From Stramenopiles sp. TOSAG23-2 (Eukaryota > Sar), in assembly GCA_900128395.1 (NCBI GenBank), contig LT649322.1, positions 1 to 37,899 of the forward strand: a stretch of DNA of 37,899 nucleotides, read 5' to 3'. This document shows, one piece after another, positions 28,170-37,356 of the stretch. A program made the translations under genes and the position numbers. Position 1 is the stretch's first letter. Every line of letters starts with the position of its first letter. A model generated the notes under the pieces. It worked only from the letters and a program-made list of their open reading frames with translations, had not been told where the DNA came from and ran no database searches.

Positions 28170-28826
28170 TCAGGTTGTAAAAGTTATAACTACAAATACC
28201 TGTACCTGTAAAAAGAGATTTAATAAAAAAGGAAGTGTGCATAAAAGGTTTTGTCACTGTACAGAGTAAAAAATTACGAGTAGTAAAAGTTGAACAAAAA
28301 AGTAATTTTACGTATTAAATAAGTATATTAATATTATCCGCGTTATTAAAAAAACTTTTACTCTCTCCGTTCCTCTCCTACATTCTTTGATAACTTGTAT
28401 AATGACGTATTTAATTCAAAAATAATAATATTTACTCCATTTTGTTCTTTATTATTTTCTTCCTCCTTATTTTTAAAACAATAGAAAATAATTTCTATAC
28501 CTTTAACTATAGATACAGGTAGATAGATTAAGATAGGATAGACTAAGACTATTGCAAACTAAAAAAACCCTTAATTTAATTAAAATCATCGCCCGGCGGC
28601 GGAGGAAAAAAAAAAGATCGAAGAATAATTTTATTACAAAAAAAAAATATATATAAAGTTGAAATATGATAAAGTGTGTAGATGGACAATGTAGCAAAAA
28701 AGAAAAGAAAGAAATTAACTGTAAACATCTAATTGTTCAAAAGACTGATATATATATATATATATATATAAGATTATTTGAAAAAGTTACTATTTATACA
28801 CACACATACACGGGTAAAAAAGCAAC
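28170..28826. other. Intergenic, LRR gene to HIU hydrolase
   Basis: This is 657 bp of AT-rich sequence between two plus-strand genes, with a (TA)n run at about 28748-28771 shortly before the hydrolase start. It presumably contains the LRR gene's 3' end and the hydrolase promoter. No ORF or RNA gene is supported. Confidence 0.4.
28748..28771. repeat. (TA)n microsatellite
   Basis: An uninterrupted TA run is visible about 55 bp before the HIU hydrolase ATG, probably within its leader or promoter. Confidence 0.9.
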
Positions 28827-29159
28827 ATGCCATCGCAAATTACAACACATATATTAGATACTGCATTAGGCAAACCAGCGGAAGGTGTGAAAATATCTTT
28901 ACAAAAAGCAGATGGGACGGAAATTGCATCTGGTAATACAAATGCTGATGGTAGAATATCTAATTTACTTGGTGATGACGATGCACTTGAACCTGGTGTA
29001 TATAAAATGGTATTTCAAACTGGAGAATATTATAAAGGGTTAGAAACAAAAACGTTTTATCCTGAAGTAACTGTAATGTTTGAAACATTTGATAAAACAC
29101 ATTATCATGTACCATTATTATTAAATCCATTTGGATATTCTACTTATCGTGGTAGTTAA
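28827..29159 (+). CDS. 5-hydroxyisourate hydrolase (transthyretin-like)
   Basis: This 110-residue protein is a complete HIU hydrolase, which opens 5-hydroxyisourate to OHCU in the oxidation of urate to allantoin. Catalytic signature residues are in place: H8 in THILD, R43 in DGRISNL, H94 in HYHVPLLL, and the C-terminal tetrapeptide YRGS that separates hydrolases from vertebrate transthyretin. The length matches the family (about 110-120). The protein has neither an obvious N-terminal targeting extension nor a PTS1-type C-terminus (the YRGS end is itself functional), so a cytosolic location is likely, or import by another route. The start caacATGC gives the canonical N-terminus. Urate oxidase and OHCU decarboxylase are not in this window. 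It converges on the peroxidase gene. Confidence 0.95.
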   Translation: MPSQITTHILDTALGKPAEGVKISLQKADGTEIASGNTNADGRISNLLGDDDALEPGVYKMVFQTGEYYKGLETKTFYPEVTVMFETFDKTHYHVPLLLNPFGYSTYRGS

Positions 29160-29449
29160 GCTTAATCTCGGTACGTACGAGTAAACAGAAATTATGAAAA
29201 TGTTATACAGTGTATACAGAGTGTGGTGTTGTAATTCATTTTGTCAAGTTGCATATATTTTTATTATTTACGTAAATATTACTATAAATCAAAAAATATA
29301 TTTTTTAAAACGTATTTTAACGCACACACTCTATTTGTCACACTCTTTCTCTCTCTCAGCAGTCACATATATACGCTTGTGTAATGCATTTATTATAAAT
29401 AATAAATTACAGCTCAATAAACTGGTACATATGCCGTTCTTCTTCTGTA

Positions 29450-30718
29450 TTATTTTGATAAAAATGCTATTGCATCTGGTTGATCATATTCGGTTGCAAC
29501 ATCTTTTGATGTTTGTCCTTTTTTGTTTTTAATAGAAGCATCTGATCCACCTTCAACTAATAATTTAATCACATTGACGTGTCCAAATTTACATGCATCA
29601 TGCAAAGCAGTATCACCATCAACATCTTGATCATTTATTGAAACTTTTAAATCATTTAATAAATATTTCACAACATGATCGTGGCCCCAAAATGCAGCTT
29701 TCATCAATCCAGTACGTCCACTGTTGACTTCCAATGCTAATGGATCTGCACCAGCTTTTAATGCTGTAATTGCGTGTTCTAAACTACCATGCATGCAATG
29801 TTCACGGAAAGTGGCACTTGGGGTAGGCTCTTTATTGCCTTCATCAGCATCATTCTCCTCTGGTGGAATACATTGCTCCGGGCATCCATTGGATAATAAT
29901 TTTGCATATGCTTTTGCAAAATGATTAAAAAATAATTTTTCATCATTTGCATATTTTTCAACCCATGGTTTAAATTTGTCATCTTGCATCAATGCATAAT
30001 CAGTTGGCAACATCATGTATTTTCCAGATTCATCTGCATATTGCACTGGACCATCCCATTCCCTTGGTTTCCATTTCATGTAAAATAAATTTTTAAAATA
30101 TGAATTATCAAATTTTAATGGATCTTGTGTCCATGGTCCATCGAAACCACTACGTGTTTTATGGCACCTTCCCATGGTATGAGCACCACTTAAAGCAACT
30201 ATTTCTTGGTCATTAAAACCTTGGCGATAAAATACGTCGCGTAAATGTTGTGCACCTTGCGCTGCGTCTGGTAAGCGGCCATCTGGTGGGCAATACGTCC
30301 CATTTGGCTTATCAACACGACCCATACGAACATCGATTTCTGGCCCACCGGAAAATTCCACACTAAACTTTCCACCTAAAGCCCATATATCTGCATGACT
30401 AACTTCAGGATGTTTTGCTTTTACTGCTTTTAATAAATCACGTGAAATATTTAAACCTGCATTTGCATCATGATTTTTCTCTGGTTCAAATCGCATCGTA
30501 GCACCATTTGATCCACCAGTACCATCGCTTTTATCAAATGTACCAGCTGCATGCCATGCCGTGCGTATTGCCATTGGACAAGCATTTGCTTTCCCATTAA
30601 TAATAGCTTGTCGTACATCACTTTTTAACGAGTTGACGTAAAACGTACTTGAAAAATCTACTGGGCATGTACGTTGTTTTTTTGCTGGTGGTTGTTCATT
30701 ATTTGTTACAGAGCTCAT
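29450..30718 (-). CDS. Class I haem peroxidase (ascorbate type) fused to ankyrin repeats
   Basis: Residues ~15-280 of this 422-residue protein form a class I haem peroxidase that reduces H2O2. Distal residues R52, W55 and H56 sit in IRTAWH; the proximal His is H180 in LSGAHTMGRCH; the proximal Trp is W196 in GPWTQDP, with D240 in LPTDYALM completing the His-Asp-Trp set. R189 (TRSGFDG) is the equivalent of ascorbate peroxidase R172, which binds ascorbate at the haem edge; yeast cytochrome c peroxidase lacks it. This favours ascorbate, or a dual APX-CcP activity. No transit peptide is seen; PAKKQR at 11-16 could be a nuclear signal. Residues ~300-422 hold three to four ankyrin repeats (SGRTGLMKAAFWGHDHVV, DGDTALHDACKFGHVNVI), suggesting a protein partner. 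The fusion is in one uninterrupted frame. Confidence 0.93.
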   Translation of the reverse strand: MSSVTNNEQPPAKKQRTCPVDFSSTFYVNSLKSDVRQAIINGKANACPMAIRTAWHAAGTFDKSDGTGGSNGATMRFEPEKNHDANAGLNISRDLLKAVKAKHPEVSHADIWALGGKFSVEFSGGPEIDVRMGRVDKPNGTYCPPDGRLPDAAQGAQHLRDVFYRQGFNDQEIVALSGAHTMGRCHKTRSGFDGPWTQDPLKFDNSYFKNLFYMKWKPREWDGPVQYADESGKYMMLPTDYALMQDDKFKPWVEKYANDEKLFFNHFAKAYAKLLSNGCPEQCIPPEENDADEGNKEPTPSATFREHCMHGSLEHAITALKAGADPLALEVNSGRTGLMKAAFWGHDHVVKYLLNDLKVSINDQDVDGDTALHDACKFGHVNVIKLLVEGGSDASIKNKKGQTSKDVATEYDQPDAIAFLSK

Positions 30719-31246
30719 GGTTACCTGTTTTTAAAATTTAAAAAAAAAAAATGTTGTTGTTTTTTGTGTTTTTTATTATATGAATCTTTTAAATAATAAA
30801 TATTTCAATTCTCTCTTCCTTTTTCTCTATTTGGTATATCGATGCATATATATTTATATATGCATGCATATAAAAATCTAGAATTATTAATTTTTTTGCC
30901 TCCTCATCATTCGTTTGGAAACTGGACCCCCCCCTCTATTATATTACTATTATGTATAAAAAATTAGAAAATCTTAATTTTTTACACTCACTTGACTTGC
31001 AACAGTTTCCTTTTTTCAAAGGAAGTCGTTTACACGTGTGCTCACTTTCTACTTAATATATAATTTCAAATATTTATATTTATAAGTAATTCACTCTTTG
31101 CTTCTTTAACTCTTTCTTTAGTTCACTTTACGCTTTATACAAATAATATTTATTCATGTAATGTATATCTGTTTCCGCGGGATATTCAAAACATAACTAA
31201 TCCCCACATGCTGAATTGTAGTATAGTGAACCTGGCTCATGTTCTA

Positions 31247-31352
31247 CGGACAATAATAAAAATAAAAACAAAAAAAGGAGGAAAGCGTAATAAAAAGGCG
31301 GACAATAATAAAAATAAAAACAAAAAAAGAAGGAAAGCTAAAGCGTAAAAAG
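31247..31352. repeat. 52-bp tandem direct repeat
   Basis: cggacaataataaaaataaa begins at 31247 and again at 31299. The copies continue with an A-rich stretch and a GGAAAGC-containing end and are slightly diverged. Confidence 0.9.
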
Positions 31353-31392
31353 GTGGTGTGGTAGTTAAGGCACGAACGAACCTTCAACTTCC

Positions 31393-31570
31393 AATATGAT
31401 CTTTAAGGTTATTATCATGGATACAGCATATGCAAAATTACGAGAAAAAGAGTCTGACGTCTGACTCTGACGACTGACCACGCAGACTAATTATAAATAT
31501 GATCTTTAAGGTTATTATCATGGATACAAAATTACGAGAAAGAGTCTGACGACGCAGACGACTAATTATA
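31393..31570. repeat. Imperfect ~103-bp tandem direct repeat
   Basis: aatatgatctttaaggttat begins at 31393 and again at 31496. Both copies carry the CATGGATAC element, ATTACGAGAAA and AGTCTGACG blocks. The second copy is shorter, with internal deletions. Confidence 0.9.
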
Positions 31571-31604
31571 ATCAAAGAGAATTAATTCAATTAAGGATGA
31601 TAAT

Positions 31605-31877
31605 GCAAAATGGACAATGAACAAAAGCATGTATATATTTGATAGGTTTGATATAGTATTTAGTATACAGTAAGTACGAACCAGGCCAAATTGTGAATTA
31701 TTATCATGGATATAGCATGCATGTATATATTTGATAGCTTTACTATAGTATTTAGATCAGTACAATTATTATGATGGATATAGCAGCAAAATGGACAATG
31801 AACAAAGGCTTGTAGCTTGTATATATTTGATAGGTATAATATTGTATTTAGTATATAATAAGTACGAACCAGGCCAA
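31605..31877. repeat. Imperfect direct repeat, about 90 bp, spaced 181 bp
   Basis: gcaaaatggacaatgaacaa begins at 31605 and 31786. Both copies run through TATATATTTGATAGGT and a GTATTTAGTATA block to GTACGAACCAGGCCAAA. A partial third copy lies between them (about 31716-31760). Confidence 0.9.
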
Positions 31878-32211
31878 AAAATTATAATATGTCTTTGTTA
31901 AAAACCGAGGAGCATGATTATTTAAGGAAGATGAATATAGATGAAATTCGACCGTAGAAAGGTGGGAATGGCTCATTAAATTAATATGGTATACAACGTA
32001 AAATTGAATTTTTTTTTTAATTTTGCCAAGTGTTGTTTATCGGTACAGCAATTCCCTTAATAGTCACGACGTCCAACACAAAAATGGTATATATATATTC
32101 GGATAGAACAACAACAACAACAAATGTTGTTTGAGGCAGCATGCATGTACGTAATGATGTAAAAAAAGAATATTATTATTTATATATATAAGACGTGCAG
32201 ATACTCGTGAT

Positions 32212-32212
32212 G

Positions 32213-32240
<28 letters not shown>
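32212..32240. repeat. TA/TGTA microsatellite
   Basis: A TA run grading into TGTA units is visible about 80 bp before the RWD-protein start. Confidence 0.85.
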
Positions 32241-32243
<3 letters not shown>

Positions 32244-32320
32244 ATGTATAATAAATAACGAAATACATAGTTTATGAAAGATATAAATATATTTTGTTCT
32301 GCGGCAATAAATCAATTATT

Positions 32321-32341
32321 ATGACATCATTTACCACAGAT

Positions 32342-32373
<32 letters not shown>

Positions 32374-33898
32374 AATTTCCCAAATAAATATAGAAGAAGA
32401 TGATGACGATGAAGAAATGCAACTTGATGAAATGGAAGCATTAAATTCTATTTTTGGTCATAATTTTAAAATATTAAAACATACTGTACCTAGAATGATA
32501 GAAATTGATAATATAGAGAATCATATAAAATTAATTGCTTCAATGCCATCTACTTATCCATCAATACAACCACCCAAATGTACGCTATCAATTATTTCAA
32601 ATGATATAATAAATACAAAAAAAACATTAAAACAATTTATATCTTCATTTATGTTTCCACCTTTTACGAAAGGTGGTATGGGTTGTATTTTTGATTACGT
32701 ACAACATGTTGTTGATAATTTTCCTACTTCAGTTTTACATCATGCTGTAGGAAAATGCCCACATGAAGATAAACAATTAATATCAGATAATCGATATCAT
32801 CATCATCATCATCATGATCAGGTGGTTGATGAAAATCAAGATGAAAAAGTTGTTTTATTTATTGAACATATGAATGATTCAATTTCCTATCGGAAAATAT
32901 TAAAACGATGGTCTTCAAACTATACTTTGTTTTTAGAAATATGGTATCGACTTCCAAAAAAAGTAATATCCGCTAATATCAATAATAATAAAAAGAAAAA
33001 GAATAATATATTTATTAAAAATAAAAAAATGAGAGTTGAAGATGTTTATGTATTGCTTGAAGGGGAAAAGTCTAATATTACTAAGTTTCTACAAAAGTTA
33101 AAAATTGAATATATTGATGTAAATAAACAAGGTGTCAAATGTAAAGAACGTAAATCTACAGTATTAATGCGAATACCGGTTAACAGCAACAAAAAATGTA
33201 TGACATCTTCAACAAAAATTGTTGAAATAGAATATGTAAACAAGAATGTAAATAAATTAAATGAACGATTAGCTGATTTTGGATACTCCTTGGATAATAA
33301 TAAAAATACTGATGTAGTTGTGTCTTCGTCATTATCATCAAAAATTGAAACTGTTGATATGAAAAATGATGAAAAAAATACAAAAAATAATACGATGATA
33401 AATCGTGTAATATTAATCAAATTTGATCATATTAAATCAAAGAAGGTTCGTAAAGGTATCAAATCAATTGCATTAAGTCTTAATTTAGGTGGCATCATGC
33501 GTCCAGGAAAACCAGGGTTAGTATGTATAGAAGGTAATAACAATGTAGTCTCGATTTTTGAAAAACAAATTCGTTCACAATTTTCTACTTGTACACGTTA
33601 ACGTAATGGTGGATGTTGGGGTCCAGCAAATCATCATTTCCAATCAATTAGTGTTATAGGAGAAAAAGATGTAGACGATTTTTCACGATGCCATTTTAAT
33701 ACGATTTTTGAAGAATTTGAAACGGAAACTATAATGCATGCAGCTCACTTATTTGCAAATGTAGGATTGAAAGATTTCTTTTTTTCATCATCTGGATTAA
33801 ATATAGAATGGGAAATTCCACAAACAGTTGGAAACCCTGATCCATATTTAAAACCTCGAGGTGGAACACGACGAAAATGTTCAAACAAAAGGATCTAA
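32321..33898 (+). CDS. RWD/DUF1115 protein (RWDD2-like), in-frame stop or short intron
   Basis: The first open stretch gives 426 residues: a poly-Asn segment, an RWD domain (~20-140; LDEMEALNSIFG, TYPSIQPP), a His/Lys/Asn-rich insert, then the DUF1115 domain typical of RWDD2 proteins (MRPGKPGLVCIEGNNNVVSIFE, compare PGKPGVVCVEG). The frame meets TAA at 33599-33601 but continues open to TAA at 33896-33898, and that extension looks like the family C-terminus (NTIFEEFETETIMHAAHLF...GLKDFFF, compare FSIFEEKVF...QLYQFL). The stop lies in a stretch that appears to be an insertion relative to the family. A GT...AG segment at 33591-33626 (36 nt, a multiple of three) would remove it cleanly. The start used is the ATG at 32321. 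Function: RWD domains mediate protein contacts; the exact role is unknown. Confidence 0.75.
33591..33626 (+). other. Candidate 36-nt intron containing the in-frame TAA
   Basis: The segment begins GTACACG and ends GGTCCAG. Removing it joins a split TCA codon, deletes the TAA at 33599-33601 and keeps the frame. A 30-nt alternative (33597-33626) also works. It would be very short for an intron and no other intron is seen in the window, so stop-codon readthrough, a base error or a pseudogene remain possible. Confidence 0.4.
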
Positions 33899-34236
33899 AA
33901 GAGAAAAAAATGTTACACACTACGACGGGTCGTATGATGTAAAAAAATACTTCGTAGTGTCACAGAGGAGATAAAAGCGAGAGAGTGTTTTAACAAAAAT
34001 GCGCATGTGCGTGGCGCGTTAAAAAAATATTTTTACGAACATCGTGTCGTATATTTTTTATATAAAATATTTGTACGATCGTAAATAAAAACCAAGAGGC
34101 TTTTTTTAAAAATAAAACAAGAGAGAAAAATATTTAAAATCTCTCTCTCTGATATCATTACGGAGCTTCGTTTTTATATAAAAAAAAATTTGCGAGACAA
34201 GCTGTTTATAAAAAAAAAAGAGGACGCACATAAGCA
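33899..34236. other. Convergent 3' region with long inverted repeat
   Basis: This 338-bp gap lies between the RWD gene (+) and the antiporter gene (-). It contains ACACTACGA (33917-33925) matched by TCGTAGTGT (33952-33960), with an inner ACGAC/GTCGT pair, and a GC-containing stretch near 34000-34018. It is probably the shared 3' end region; no gene is visible. Confidence 0.45.
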
Positions 34237-37200
34237 TCATCCCGTCTCATATAAAAATCTTAATTGATCCTCCACTTGCAATTTTTTTAACCTACGTTTA
34301 TGAGCTTGTCCAGCTGTCACTAATTGAGAACAGTCTCCAACATTTGCTACTGTCTCAATAAAAATCTCCTTCGTACTTCTCATTGCTAATGCATCAGTCT
34401 GCATTACAAAATGTGCACCTGCTTCATATAATTGAATAGCTTCAATATTATTATGAGTACAAGCAATAAAAATAGTGTGACTTTCGTGTTTTTGTAACCA
34501 TTTCATAATTGCTTTTTCAGCGTGTCTTGCCCCTTTCATAGTGCACACTATCATAAATGCTTCATCCATTTCTAATTCCTCCCAACATTCAGGGTCATGA
34601 ATGTCAGCATATTCACAATGAACACCACGTTTTAATGTCTGATCTTCAGCAGTAATTGAATTTTCATCATCATTATTATTATTATTTTCAACCGTTTCCT
34701 CACTGTTTATTGAAGTATTTGATGATGATTTGTTTTTCAAGTTCACCTTTCCCTTTGAAGATCTTTTTTCTGCATGATCTTGCGTACGTTTTTCTTCATT
34801 ATACATTTTTTTCACTGCATTAATTTTCATCGGATCGTACTCAACCACAACAACATCTTTATTAGTTGCATCTGCTAAAGCGAGAACTGCAGGAAACATT
34901 TCATTGTAGCCAATACAAATAATTTCATTACGATGATCGTGTCCAGCCATACGAATTTCAACTGAATTTGATCTTTGCAATCTTGACCTTATTAAAGTAC
35001 CATCTGTTGAAGTAGATGATTTACTACGATCATGAATTGCTTCTCGGATGAGTGCCCGATGATATGCAATTGGATTTAATTTTGTTGTAGCAACAGTCAA
35101 TGCATCTTGCCAATCCGAATAGTCATGTGAGGAATGATCTTCAAGGCCATGAATTGCAAGTTTCATTGTATCTTTTTCAAATGAACTAGTATGACTGTGA
35201 CGATGCATATGACTTAATACAATTGTCCATTCCCATGGATGTACTTCTTCTTCTTCATCAGAATCCGAATCTGAAAAATGTGTGGTTTCAACTTTTTTCA
35301 AATTTAAGTTTTCCAATTGCTGTGATAGATCACTTTGTTCACCACTAAATCGTCGAGATTTTTTAATGAACATTTTGTTTCGTACTAACTTTGATGTGTT
35401 TTTTGAACGGCTATCAATTTCTGTTTCAACACTTAATATTTGCATCCCAGAAATATCCCAAACACTTGTTGGTGGAATGTGCCCAACATCATGTTGATCT
35501 TCCCAAAACAACATACGTCCACTACGTAATGTACAAAATAATAAATGATGATCAACAATTACAAAACCTTCAATCATTCCATGTATAATATCAGATGCAT
35601 GGGAGGTTTCCAATGCATGATGTAGACGTTTCTCATCTGCTGTTGCTGCCATCGTTGATCTTACTTTCTCAAGATTTTTATCAACATTAATAAGATCTTT
35701 TCGTAATTGTTCTATACTGCGAATTTTCAATTGATCTGGAATTGGTAAATCCCAATCAATTTCCTCCGCGTCATGTTTTTTTTCTATTTCTATTTCCTCG
35801 CTGATTGGCACTGCAGCTGCAGGTGTCATCGGATTTTTAACTTTAGTCATTTCCATTTCTTTCGTTTCCATATGACTTTGCTTACGCTTTACTTGATGTT
35901 TGCGATGATGATCTTCCACACATCGTAAGCACCGCCAACGATTTATTTTCTCATAAATATTATCAATAAAAATATGACCTATGCTACTGATAACAATTGA
36001 TACGACAGCAGCAATTGTCATCACGGTAAGTACTATTGGCTGCAATACACCCGCACGGACACACAAAGTGCAAAGAATCAAACTAAATTCTGAAATTTGA
36101 TTCATCAATAAACCTAACATAAATACATTATGTGCTTTCAATTTCGCCAATGTACCTAATAAAATAAACAACGGAAGCGTTGCAAAAATAGTAAATACAG
36201 CCAATGCAAACCCAATAGGAAGCATTTCTACCATCTTTTGGTTGACTTCTAATTTCAAACCAAGGGTAATGAAAAATATAGCAACACCTAGAGATTTAAT
36301 AGGTTCCATTTTTGTTTCAATATGCATTTTGTATGGTAATTGAGCAATTGAAACACCGGCTAAAAATGCAGTAATTTCGCCAGAAAACCCTGTCATCACT
36401 GCAATACTTGCCAAGCCAGTAGCATAACCTAATGAACCTAGATATAACAGTTCAAACGAACGTGCAAATTCTCCAAATAATTTCTTTAAAACATATCGTT
36501 CTAACAAGAAACAGATAATACAGGCAGCGATTAATTTTAAAAATAACATGACAATGCTAAGCAACACACCACCACCCTCTGGTTCTTGAAATACACACAT
36601 GGAGCCAAGTGAATTACACATCAGAATTCCACCATCGCCATCTGTATTTGTTGATAGATCAACAGTGTCACAAACATTTGTACAACTAAATGAAGATGTT
36701 GTATTGCCAATTGTAATGTTTCTCATACTGCATCCATTTCCAAGTGCATTGCATGCATTTGCACTTGTAGCACCATTACAATCTGCCACATTTACTTGAA
36801 CACAAGTTCCAACTCCACTGCCTAAACCACTTAAAACAGCAATACCAAGTACAGATGCTGCATCTTGTAATACCAATGTTCCTAAGCATAGCTGCCCATA
36901 TACGGTGCCCATTGTACCTGAATTTTTTAAATAGCCTAATACTAAAATAGTTGACGAAAAGCACATGCAAAGTCCAAAATATACTGCCGCCTTCATAGTT
37001 ACAGTTGTACCTATAGCGGGTAAAACTAATAATGATGAAATAGCAAAAAAAGTTGTAGTAACTACAATTTGTCCAACACCTATAATGGTAACCGTTTTCC
37101 ATTTTTCTATAAATGCTTCAAGCTCTACCTCTAATCCAGCCATGAAAAGCAAAATTAATATCCCAACTTCAGAAAAATGCCCAAGCGTTGTCGTTTCCAA

Positions 37201-37356
37201 TTTTGTGACACCAACTGAATTAACCATAACACCAACAAGAATAAAAGATATAATAGTTGATTGCTTGGCATAACTTAACAATAATGCAACAATTGCAGTC
37301 AAACCTAATAATAATCCTAATGGTTCGATAAAACTATCTTCTCCACCACCAGCCAT
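34237..37356 (-). CDS. CPA2-family K+/H+ antiporter with Cys-rich luminal insert and RCK-like tail
   Basis: This 1039-residue protein is a cation/proton antiporter of the KefB/C-KEA type. About 12-13 hydrophobic helices span residues ~11-480, including ILILLFMAGLEVELEAF and VLQDAASVLGIAVL, where Q164-D165 matches the QD ion site of CPA2 antiporters. Between helices, residues ~180-263 form an insert with eight cysteines (185, 193, 202, 209, 225, 229, 247, 254) and two N-glycosylation sequons (N213, N218), expected to lie on the outer or luminal side. I do not know of this in plant KEAs or bacterial Kef. The long cytosolic tail has a charged linker, then a TrkA-N/RCK-like domain (~805-1010; NEIICIGYNEMFPAVLALAD, VVVVEYDP) whose glycine motif is degenerate, so nucleotide control is uncertain. 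Membrane location is unknown. The start is the first ATG, following an AT-rich leader. Confidence 0.88.
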   Translation of the reverse strand: MAGGGEDSFIEPLGLLLGLTAIVALLLSYAKQSTIISFILVGVMVNSVGVTKLETTTLGHFSEVGILILLFMAGLEVELEAFIEKWKTVTIIGVGQIVVTTTFFAISSLLVLPAIGTTVTMKAAVYFGLCMCFSSTILVLGYLKNSGTMGTVYGQLCLGTLVLQDAASVLGIAVLSGLGSGVGTCVQVNVADCNGATSANACNALGNGCSMRNITIGNTTSSFSCTNVCDTVDLSTNTDGDGGILMCNSLGSMCVFQEPEGGGVLLSIVMLFLKLIAACIICFLLERYVLKKLFGEFARSFELLYLGSLGYATGLASIAVMTGFSGEITAFLAGVSIAQLPYKMHIETKMEPIKSLGVAIFFITLGLKLEVNQKMVEMLPIGFALAVFTIFATLPLFILLGTLAKLKAHNVFMLGLLMNQISEFSLILCTLCVRAGVLQPIVLTVMTIAAVVSIVISSIGHIFIDNIYEKINRWRCLRCVEDHHRKHQVKRKQSHMETKEMEMTKVKNPMTPAAAVPISEEIEIEKKHDAEEIDWDLPIPDQLKIRSIEQLRKDLINVDKNLEKVRSTMAATADEKRLHHALETSHASDIIHGMIEGFVIVDHHLLFCTLRSGRMLFWEDQHDVGHIPPTSVWDISGMQILSVETEIDSRSKNTSKLVRNKMFIKKSRRFSGEQSDLSQQLENLNLKKVETTHFSDSDSDEEEEVHPWEWTIVLSHMHRHSHTSSFEKDTMKLAIHGLEDHSSHDYSDWQDALTVATTKLNPIAYHRALIREAIHDRSKSSTSTDGTLIRSRLQRSNSVEIRMAGHDHRNEIICIGYNEMFPAVLALADATNKDVVVVEYDPMKINAVKKMYNEEKRTQDHAEKRSSKGKVNLKNKSSSNTSINSEETVENNNNNDDENSITAEDQTLKRGVHCEYADIHDPECWEELEMDEAFMIVCTMKGARHAEKAIMKWLQKHESHTIFIACTHNNIEAIQLYEAGAHFVMQTDALAMRSTKEIFIETVANVGDCSQLVTAGQAHKRRLKKLQVEDQLRFLYETG

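Larger units (their letters stand above)
30719..32320. other. 1.6-kb divergent intergenic with nested repeats
   Basis: This region lies between the peroxidase (-) and the RWD protein (+). The left part is AT-rich promoter-like sequence. From about 31247 to 31880 it consists of overlapping imperfect direct repeats (described separately). The right part contains TA tracts near 32212-32240. No long ORF is present in either strand across the repeat zone, and no tRNA or rRNA is recognised. Confidence 0.5.

Noticed and set aside
29194-29532. 112-residue plus-strand open frame after the HIU hydrolase
   Set aside because: It overlaps the antisense 3' end of the peroxidase gene, is of leader-like composition and has no recognisable domain.
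29450-30718. Catalase-peroxidase or cytochrome c peroxidase assignment
   Set aside because: There is only one peroxidase domain and no KatG loops, and the ascorbate-site Arg (R189) is present, which favours an ascorbate-type enzyme.
31430-31570. CRISPR array or tRNA-like element in the repeat island
   Set aside because: Repeat spacing is irregular, units are diverged and overlapping, and no cloverleaf or T-loop signature is present.
33599-33601. Reassignment of TAA to a sense codon
   Set aside because: Many genes in the window end at TAA exactly where their families end (for example ORC6, HIU hydrolase and the peroxidase), so a general reassignment is not supported.
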